Of a DNA stretch of 64,000 nt, positions 55,845 through 64,000 are shown in pieces. The stretch is from the NCBI GenBank assembly GCA_030062745.1, contig CP099839.1, forward strand, positions 37,047,293-37,111,292, in the 5' to 3' direction. Position 1 is the stretch's first letter, and each line of letters begins with the position of its first letter. The translations under genes were made by a program, and so were the position numbers. The stretch is from Capitulum mitella (Eukaryota > Arthropoda > Thecostraca > Pollicipedomorpha > Pollicipedidae). The notes below the pieces were generated by a model that saw only the letters and a list, made by a program, of their open reading frames with translations, did not search any database and was not told the origin of the DNA.

Positions 55845-58800
55845 ATGGGCGACACCGAGTCGCAGTCGTCGATGGAATACTCGGACGACGACGACGACGA
55901 ACTGCAGGACTATTACCAGGGCGACCTGGACGACGTCGAGGAGGACACCTCCCGGCAAAACCCAGAGTACTTCCCCGTCGAGTGTCTCAGTGTCGAGGAA
56001 GTGGAGCGGCTGTTCAATGAATGGGTAGAGCAGCTGAGTACCAGTCTGCAGGTCAGTAACGTTCATTGGCGTCGTCTGTTTTAATGCTTCAGCATGTACG
56101 TGTAGTGTGTTGGATTTAAAATTCATTATTGAAGCAAGTGTATGTTTGTCATGAATCATTGTTTTGCGACTCTGAGGTGAATACTATGCCAGAAGTTTAT
56201 TCAATGCTATTAGTTGCGTTGGCATGAGTAAGGACGTATTGCCATCTGTCATGTTGTCAGGTGACGCCGTCGTTGGCCAAGCAACTGCTGCACTCCAACA
56301 GCTGGAACGCGGCCGAAATTGAGGCCCGGTACCGCGCCGACCGTGCCCAGCTGCTGGCGGAGGCGCAGATCAAGCCGCGCACGGCGCCGCTGGCCGCCGC
56401 CGGCCCGGCCGCCGGCCAGCCGGGGCCGAGCAGCGGCGTCCAGCCGGCGTCCGCCGCCGCGCCGGCCGTCCAGCCGCCGCCAGAGTGTCCCGTCTGCGCG
56501 TGCTCCCAGCCGCCCGGCGAGTTCCGGGCGCTGTCGTGCCGACACCACTTCTGCCAGGGCTGCTGGCGGCTCCACCTCGAAACACAGATCATGCAGGGGA
56601 TTTCTCTGGGTAGGTGTGGCTCGTAGCACCCCGTCAAAACTAATGCTCCGTCTGATGTGAACAATTGGTGTTGGATAAGTTTGCAGGTTTCATTTGGTGG
56701 TTTACAAGAAACAGTTATTTTTTAATCAGCCATGCAGTCTGCATTTGGTAAACTGTAACAGGAAGGAAAAGTGAAGAATGATTTTCAGTATACCTTTACT
56801 TACTGTTTGCCTTTATTTATCCCAGAACAGTAGGTGGACAATAGGTCCAATAAGACAATCAGAGACAATAGGACAATAGAAGACAGTAGGACAATAGGTG
56901 GACAACAGGTCCAAGCATTTAAGAACCATTATATCTTGCTATTGGTTTCTTAGTCTCATACAACAAGCACGTAATACCCGACAGGCGCATTTGTATGGGT
57001 GCGGGGTGTTTGGCAGGGAGCAGCAGTGCTGGGTGTATGATGTCGGCGCTCAGAGCGTATGGTGGTCACGGCCGTCACAAACGCCGCAGGTATCGAGTGC
57101 ATGGCTCGCCACTGTCGCATCTCGGTGCCGGAGGACTTTGCCGTGTCGCTGCTGAGTCGGCCCGCACTGCGCTCACGGTACCAGCAGTACGCCTTCGCCG
57201 ACTATATCCGGTCCCAGCCCCAGCTCAGGTGCGGCCAGTGGGTCCGGTGGACACGGATGGGGGAGGGGGTCCTGTTCGGACCTTTGGACACGCTTACTGG
57301 AAGGCTGCTGGGACAAACGGCCAGCCGTCCGTTGTAGACTGTCGTCCCAGCTGAGCGATGATGATACGTTAACGTGATAAACGATTGGTGGCGGTGGTTT
57401 TATACTGATAATGTGGACATAAAATCGGTATTAAATGGCTTGTCTGAAAACATTTGGGTGGATTGTAGCCAAGGATAGCGTATTTCTGGAATGCTGTTGT
57501 ATGTTCGGTAACCGTTGGTTGACGTTTGCTGTCGACAGGCTTTGGCGTGTCTGCTTGGTCACGGTCGGTTGATGTTTGCTGTCAACAGGTTTTGCCCTGT
57601 ATACTCGGTGACGGTTGATCGGTGTTTGCCGTCGACAGGTTTTGCCCTGTATACTCGGTGACGGTTGATCGGTGTTTGCCGTCGACAGGTTTTGCCCTGG
57701 CCCGAACTGTCCGATTATAATCAGGGCGTGGGAGCCGAAAGCGAAGCGAGTAGTTTGCAGCAAATGCAAAACGTCATTTTGGTAAGAGCGATAACATCAG
57801 CAGTGTATCGTGAACTCGTTTTCTTGGCGTTGGTAATGTTTACGTAAAGAAGAGAGCCTGCTTTGAAATCCTGCCAGGAATGCTGCTGCTGGAAACTCAG
57901 ATATTTATTCCTTGTGTTTGTTTGTTTTAAATCGTGTTGCGTGTTAGATTGCAAACTAGCAGGCTAATCTCGTATGTCGTGGAATACTGCGTTGGACGGC
58001 GTTTTCCTCATTTGGAGGCAGTGTTGTATGGCAGACTGGTTGACTGGTTGCCTCGTTCTCCCGGTTGCAGTTTCCGCTGCGGTATTGATTACCACGCCCC
58101 GGCCGACTGTGAGACGGTGAAAAAGTGGCTCACGAAGTGCGCCGACGACAGCGAAACGGCCAACTATATATCGGCGAATACCAAAGATGTGAGATTCGGC
58201 TGCCGGCACGCGCAGTGTTAAAACACAACTGCCGTCCTATGCGAAGACTGTGCCTGCCGGTGGTGTTTGCGCTCGTGAACGTTGCGTTCAGCGTTTGTGA
58301 TGTTTTACTTTGGTACGTTCGTGTGCTGATCGTCCTTTTGAGCCGGAGGAATACTCAGCTGCTAATATCCAGCTGGGCATAGATTCGTCACATTAAGCAG
58401 GCTAGGCACTGTGCAGATTGTGACCATCTGGTGTTTCTTTTTTACAGTGCCCAAAGTGCCATATCTGTATAGAGAAGAATGGTGGATGCAATCACATGCA
58501 ATGTTTCAGCTGCAAGTTTGAGTTCTGCTGGATGTGTCTTGGTGAGTAATTATCTTTTGTAGTGTGTAGGGCTCCTAACGAAATATCTGCCATTCATTAA
58601 TAATGTCATGTGTATGTTACCTTCATTATTAAGGAGTATAAATGTAACTAGTCTTTCCCGTGTGTTTTGTCCTCCGTGTCGGTGAACGCCATCTATAGGT
58701 AATCGTCGTTGTGTGACATTGTATTGAGCTATACACTTCACGAGTGGGATCAGAAAGGTCTGGACCCGACAACGCGAGAAAGGCAATCATATTAACATGC

Positions 58801-61800
58801 TGTCAACTTACGTCCGTCATAAATTTGCGCGCATAGTTGGAAACGTCCAACCCTCATAGATTTTGCTTTACAGGCATTAGTATAGTTCAGGTTTTGTAAA
58901 CGTGCCGAAATGGAGAAAAATGAAGTACGTGCAGTCATAGAATATCTTTGCTTAACAATGAAAACGTGGTGTGTCAAATTAAACGTACATCGGAGATGCT
59001 GGAATGGTCAGAGTGGCGTTCACGATCCGTTAGCGAAGAAAATAATGAAAGAGCCAGCGACCTGGCGTCGATTGGTGTAGTATGAAATGCCAACTTTCTT
59101 GGTTGCATGTGCGGCGTGGATACCTCTCGTTCGTCATCGGAGCGCGAAAGCGTGAACTTTTTCAGCACTTTCTTCGTCTGCGGATGTTGAAGGTGGCCTT
59201 GACCTTTCAGTGTCCTCAGTGGACGTTGTTTTAAACTCGTCAGATCACCTTTTCATTGTTGAGTGTCATTGAGCTGAATTATTTAATGTGTCACGCATCA
59301 TCGGACAGAATTGTTCCATGCGACATGTTTTTTGATAAGGTGTTATATTACTACGTGCTCTTAATTCTCTATTTTCACACGTTACCCGAACTTACCAAAG
59401 TCGAACTATGTCAGTACGTTAAAAAGAAAACATCATGGTTCCGAACTGCTGTGCAAGCATGCCCAAACTGATGTTTCCAAACTTGTGTGCAAACTTATAA
59501 TGGACCCAAGTTAATTTAGTGTCAGTATGGTGGCTTTTCTCGCGTGGCCTCCGGGTCAGGCGGGGAACTTTTTGATCGGCCCTCATATCAAGGTTTCCAC
59601 ATCCACTTGCTCGGCTCCCGAGTGTATCGGTGCGGATCTTGTAGTGGCTTTAAATCGTTTCCGTTCGCCCGTCTTGCCAGGCAACTGGAAGAACCACGGT
59701 TCGGAGTACTACGAGTGTTCGCGGTACAAAGAGAACCCCAACATTGCCAGCGACTCTGCGCACGCCAAGGCGCGGGAGGCGCTCAAGAAGTACCTGCACT
59801 ACTACGAGCGGGTACGGCCGTACTGCGCAGGGGCTTCGGCCGGTCGGGCGCCGCCGGCCGGGCCGGGCCGGGTTGTATGGCCAGTTCACTTCCGGCCCGG
59901 ACACACTGTGTCTGTCGCTCTGGCTCTGTGTATGACGCTTCTCTGCTGTTGATAGCATTGGGAACGAATAGAGCTGCTTGTTACTAACCATTTCGTGAAA
60001 CATTACGAGCCTGTTATGTCAAAAATAACAGGCTCGTCTGCTGCATGCTGTTCGCTTGACTGGAGAAGAGCCGACTGTGGTGCTCGGGTGTTTTGTTTGA
60101 ACATCACTTGCTTAGCTGTCACATATTTTTTCCAGTGGGAGAATCACTCCAAATCTCTGGCACTGGAGGCGCACACCCGGCAGAAGATTGTAGATCGGAT
60201 CAACCAGAAAGTCAATGATGCAAGTGGTACCTGGATAGACTGGCAGTACCTGCTTGGTACGTACTCCATCTCGTGCTCAGCTGAAATCGCGACCACTCTG
60301 AAAGGCGTGGGTAAAGGCCGTCTTTTGTCTTTTTTTCATCCGACCTGATCAGAAATCTTGGGCGTACATCGTGGGGAATTTTGGCACCAAGGATATGTTC
60401 TGCCATATTATTACTAATCCTTTTTTAAACAGTCGAATGACGTCCTGTTCTTTTGTTCTGTGGTGATGCAGGTATCAGACACCCGACTTTGGAGGTTGCA
60501 TGTGTATTGTGTACTGAAGCAGATTGTTATAGCGGCTGCGGCGTGTTCCGCCCCGGGCCGGGAGGGGAGCCACCGCAGCAGGGTGTCCAGTCGGACCGGC
60601 CGGCGTATCCGCCCCGGGCCGGGAGGGGAGCCACCGCAGCAGGGTGTCCAGTCGGACCGGACCTGGCGCTTGTTCCGCCCCAGGCCGGGAGGGGAGCCGC
60701 CGCAGCAGGGTGTCCAGTCGGACCGGCCGACGTATCCAGCCCGGCCGGGAGGGGAGCCACCGCAGCAGGGTGTCCAGTGGGACCGGCCGGCGTATCCAGC
60801 CCGCTGGGAGGGGAGCCACCGCAGCAGGGTGTCCAGTCGGACCGGACCTGACGCGTGTTCCGCCCGGGGCCGGGAGGGGAGCCACCGCTGCAGGGTGTCC
60901 AGTCGGACCGGACCTGGCGCGTGTTCCGGCCCGGGCCGGGAGGGGAGCCACCGCTGCAGGGTGTCCAGTCGGACCGGACCTGGCGCGTGTTCCGGCCCGG
61001 GCCGGGAGGGGAGCCACCGCTGCAGGGTGTCCAGTCGGACCGGACCTGGCGCGTGTTCCGGCCCGGCCGGGAGGGGAGCCACCGCTGCAGGGTGTCCAGT
61101 CGGACCGGCCGACGTATCCGGCCCGGCCGGGAGGGGAGCCACCGCAGCAGGGTGTCCAGTGGGACCGGCCGGCGTATCCAGCCCGCTGGGAGGGGAGCCA
61201 CCGCAGCAGGGTGTCCAGTCGGACCGGACCTGACGCGTGTTCCGCCCGGGGCCGGGAGGGGAGCCACCGCTGCAGGGTGTCCAGTCGGACCGGACCTGGC
61301 GCGTGTTCCGGCCCGGGCCGGGAGGGGAGCCACCGCTGCAGGGTGTCCAGTCGGACCGGACCTTGCGCGTGTTCCGGCCCGGGCCGGGAGGGGAGCCACC
61401 GCTGCAGGGTGTCCAGTCGGACCGGCCGACGTATCCGGCCCGGCCCGATGCGCGGCCGATCCCGATGGTACCGCCCCGACCCTGACTCGGTGGCGCCGGC
61501 CTGGTTTTCAGACGCGGCGGCCCTGCTGGCCAAGTGCCGGTACACGCTGCAGTACACGTACCCGTACGCCTACTATCTGGAGTCCGGCTCCCGCAAGGCT
61601 CTGGTGAGTCCTGCCTACCGGTTGTCCGGCGGATGACGACCAGGGGTGGGGGATCGTTGGGGCGTTTGTGTCCATCTTTGTCGCGAGTTCGTCGGTATTT
61701 AGCCGTGGGGGCTGATGTATTTGTGGTATCCAGAACTGGCGCGTCCAAGAGTGGCTGAATGTTGGCGACGTCAGGGTTTAAGGGGTGTCAACTGGTCGCC

Positions 61801-62025
61801 CCTTACCTCGGGGTCGGGCGACTGGAGCCAGCAGTCCAGTTCTGACGCTGACGGTCCGCTCCGTTCCAGTTCGAGTACCAGCAGGCGCAGCTGGAGGCCG
61901 ACATCGAGGAGCTCTCGTGGAAGGTGGAGCGCGCCGAGACGACGGACCGCGGCGAGCTAGAGAACCACATGAGCCGCGTCGAGAACAGCCGCACCATGCT
62001 GCTGCGCGAGTTCATCGAGCCGTAG
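55845..62025 (+). CDS. ARIH2: ariadne-2 (ARIH2/TRIAD1), RBR ubiquitin ligase
   Basis: Ten plus-strand exons join in frame: 55845-56051, 56261-56609, 57090-57228, 57689-57781, 58071-58188, 58448-58541, 59681-59811, 60136-60256, 61512-61603 and 61870-62025 (TAG). They encode 499 residues; human ARIH2 has 493. Residues 1-69 are acidic with the [17 protein letters not shown] block. RING1 starts at C145/C148 (ECPVCACSQ). The IBR covers about 205-275 ([26 protein letters not shown]). RING2 begins [19 protein letters not shown] with catalytic Cys316. The ariadne domain follows ([52 protein letters not shown]). Known ARIH2 works with neddylated cullin-5 ligases and transfers ubiquitin through a Cys thioester. 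An Ala/Pro-rich linker at 113-143 is longer than usual. Intron 3 ends in decoy acceptors and intron 8 carries a minisatellite. Confidence 0.97.
56610..57089 (+). other. ARIH2 intron 2 with a short decayed repeat
   Basis: Between 56820 and 56915 the phrases aggtggacaataggtcc and gacaatag recur several times, a small degenerate array. Nothing else recognised. Confidence 0.7.
57539..57688 (+). repeat. tandem copies of the ARIH2 exon 4 acceptor and exon start
   Basis: Exon 4 starts at 57689 after gtcgacag with gttttgccctg. The same acceptor plus exon start occurs at 57539, 57589 and 57639, so the period is exactly 50 bases. The two nearest copies are almost identical to each other and to the true site up to gttttgccctg, after which the real exon diverges. 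Use of the 50- or 100-base decoys would shift the frame. The 150-base decoy is in frame but soon meets a stop. Confidence 0.95.
60540..61450. repeat. GC-rich minisatellite with higher-order structure in ARIH2 intron 8
   Basis: About 15 units of 50-65 bases share gggaggggagccaccgc and gcagggtgtccagtcggacc. One unit type continues acctggcgcgtgttccg and the other gccgacgtatccagccc. A block carrying the variant ccagtggg near 60774 recurs at 61156, 382 bases on, with the same order of unit types, so several units were duplicated together. All six frames are open in places, up to 444 codons, only because the unit lacks stops. It ends about 60 bases before exon 9. Confidence 0.95.
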
Positions 62026-63855
62026 CCTGCGGGCGGCGCCGGCGGCCCCGGCAGCCCGGGCAGACCGTGATCCGTGAGCAGGAGGCAGTCGGCAGCCTCC
62101 CGTGGACCGTGCGGCAGCCGGCGAGCGGCCCCCTTCCCTGTTCTGGCCGATTACTCTGCGGCGCCGAATGTGTGGCGCGCCAACATTGGTGTACGCGCCC
62201 GCTGAGATTATTACAGCGGTTAGCAAGCGACTAACACATCGCACGCTCAGTGCTCATTCGCCATTGGGACCCGGTTCATGTTGTCTCCTCACACTGACTG
62301 GGTACAAACTCCACGTGAGATATACCTGTGGACTGCGTGAGCCCAGAATTGTTTATCCTGAGAACTCGAGGTTATGTGTAGCAATCTTGTGATGTTGAAT
62401 GTGTGCGTGTTGGCGCGCGGTCCTGTGTCCATTTTTGTAGGCTGCTTCCATCGGTATAACACTGCATCGGAAAATTCCTATGTGATGTAGTTAAGGTGAA
62501 GTGAACGTGCCGTCCGCTGTGATCCTGGTGGTCTGGCACAGACTACGGCTGGGTGGGCACGACCAGACTCAGAAGATCCTGGTCATGCCGTGACTGCTCT
62601 GCCGTTGCCAACGAAAAATTTGCTGACCTTCGGGGTCACCGATTCCGAGCTTAGGATGACTGGTTGCACCTTTGCCTCCGAATTCGATCCCCGACGCAAG
62701 GTACGGAGGATGAAACATTAGGATGGAAGAACCTCACCGTGTTTTGTGGTCTCGGCGTATTTCCAGAAAAAGAAAACTGGTTTAGGTGGCGGAAAATATT
62801 CCGAATCGCTTGAACGCAAAACAACGGACAGGGGTCTGAGAGCCGACAAAGAACCGTCTTGGACCTAGCCCTTCCATTTGTAGGATGTGCCCTGAAACGG
62901 GACTTCGTGCCAAGCTCGTAACGTCGCCCTCACTCGGCTGAATCTGACGTCTCAATGGGGGTGTACCGGCGGGCGCTGCTGCCCTCGTATCAGCCCGCAT
63001 TAACCCCCCGGTTCGCTCCGCTCCGTGGTCTTAACGTCTTCTGCGTGTGCCTGGAGGTCTTGCTGTGTGGAACGTGTGCGCCCGGTCGTCCGAGCTCCGG
63101 TACGTCCTGTTCGCGGGTCGGTCTGTACCGCGGCTGGCAGCGGTGTGTCTCCGGACCGGCCGAGTCTGTGTGTCGGGTCTCCGTGACGTCTGTGGGGCCG
63201 ACCGAGTGCCGGCGTGGCGCGCGTGGCACGCGCCGGCCGTCTTTCATCCGTCAGCTGTCGTGTCGCCGAGCGTCCAGTGTGACCGCCGACGCCAGCTGTA
63301 GAACGTATCGATATGACGCGATGGTGTGATGTGAATGGCCTGCGGGCTGCCACATCACGGAGAAAACATGCATCGACTGTTCCCTGTGTTTCACATGGAC
63401 AATGGTGGCGTTGATATCGACTCTGCTGTAGCTGTAAAACTTTGCCTGAACCACCGGCATGTATTTTTCCAGAAAATCTGTGTCTAATCGAAACTGAAAA
63501 CGAGAAAATCTAAGTTTGTTGAAGACACTGCAGCCAAAACTAAAAAGAACAGCTACAGGGGAGCAGCGACTATCCGATGTACCTTTTTGCAATTGGTTTT
63601 GCACTTTGCGGTTCGCGTCTGGCAGTGCTGTTAATCTCAGTTACTGTGGGCGTCACCCTGACGTGTGGACATTTCGGTTCATAACACTTCTCGCTCCCCG
63701 TATCTGGCTAGTTTATAGGCGGATATTAGTAAGGTTGACATCAGTACTTCAGACGAACCGAACACGAAAGACCCTTCAAATCCCGGCCGTGCGAGACATA
63801 CGGTCGTAGAGCGGGGGTTGTCGGCAGATCGTGACGTCAGGCAGAACCGTGTTAT
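62026..63855. other. 3' flank of ARIH2, no gene recognised
   Basis: The first 300 bases are the ARIH2 3' region. No clear AATAAA was seen close to the stop. Positions 62940-63300 are GC-rich with overlapping frames but no domain. Nothing else is supported. Confidence 0.45.
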
Positions 63856-63859
63856 GACG

Positions 63860-64000
63860 CCACGGCACGGCCGCATAGGGCTGAAGCTGTGGTGGCAGGT
63901 CTCTTCACGGACCAGCTGTCAGCCCGTATAGTAAGGCCGTGTAGGACTGAACAGCTGTGGTGGCCGGTCTCTTCACGGACCAGCTGTCAGTCCGGACAGT
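63860..64000. repeat. 68-bp tandem repeat running off the right edge
   Basis: gctgtggtggcaggtctctt at 63886 recurs at 63954 as gctgtggtggccggtctctt, with ggccg-at/gt-aggnctgaa upstream of both. The period is 68 bases and the second copy is cut by the window end. Confidence 0.88.

Noticed and set aside
60414-61748. Very long open frames on both strands (up to 444 codons), Gly/Pro/Arg-rich
   Set aside because: They are translations of the minisatellite in ARIH2 intron 8 in several frames at once and have no domain. The ARIH2 exons 8 and 9 splice across it in frame.

Overview
This is a piece of an animal nuclear genome, almost certainly from an arthropod and perhaps a crustacean. The genes are split into short exons with GT-AG introns, in the middle of dense repeats. 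The proteins they encode are metazoan: a DUSP3-type phosphatase, RMI2, Pirh2/RCHY1, EBNA1BP2/EBP2 and ariadne-2. An interstitial CCTAA/TTAGG tract (the ancestral arthropod telomere motif), mariner and Ty3/gypsy fragments and a probable non-LTR fragment also fit. The species cannot be fixed from sequence alone. No viral genome, bacterial operon or CRISPR array is present.

Layout. 0-8 kb: a minisatellite at the window edge, then a dual-specificity phosphatase gene on the minus strand (1132-5502, 5' end not found) with a TTAA-flanked transposon in an intron, then a 2 kb long inverted repeat. 8-18 kb: GC-rich blocks without a firm gene, the two-exon RMI2 gene (minus), a degenerate satellite, a dispersed repeat with an AT palindrome, a gypsy fragment and a broken mariner. 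17.7-23.9 kb: strongly CpG-poor DNA leading into RCHY1 (23079-28420, plus). 28-40 kb: gene-free and repeat-dominated, with microsatellites, telomere-like repeats, a 101-bp satellite interrupted by a second type of TTAA element, and a second full copy of the first TTAA element. 41-43.8 kb: a long single-exon ORF of unknown family. 45.5-51.1 kb: EBNA1BP2 (minus). 51-55.8 kb: a CpG-poor intergenic block. 55.8-62.0 kb: ariadne-2 (ARIH2, plus), with a high-order minisatellite in one intron. The window ends inside another tandem repeat.

Four genes were rebuilt completely across splice junctions with all reading frames closing: RMI2 (140 aa), RCHY1 (293 aa), EBNA1BP2 (309 aa) and ARIH2 (499 aa). They are unrelated housekeeping genes: two RING-type ubiquitin ligases, a ribosome-biogenesis factor and a genome-stability OB-fold protein. 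They form no operon or pathway.

The most unusual signal is structural. In four separate genes the edge of a coding exon has been copied as a short tandem array into the adjoining noncoding DNA. In RCHY1 and ARIH2 the splice acceptor plus the first bases of an exon is repeated upstream, giving arrays of decoy acceptors. In RMI2 and the orphan ORF the last codons plus the stop are repeated downstream. In RCHY1 two decoys are open and in frame with the real exon.
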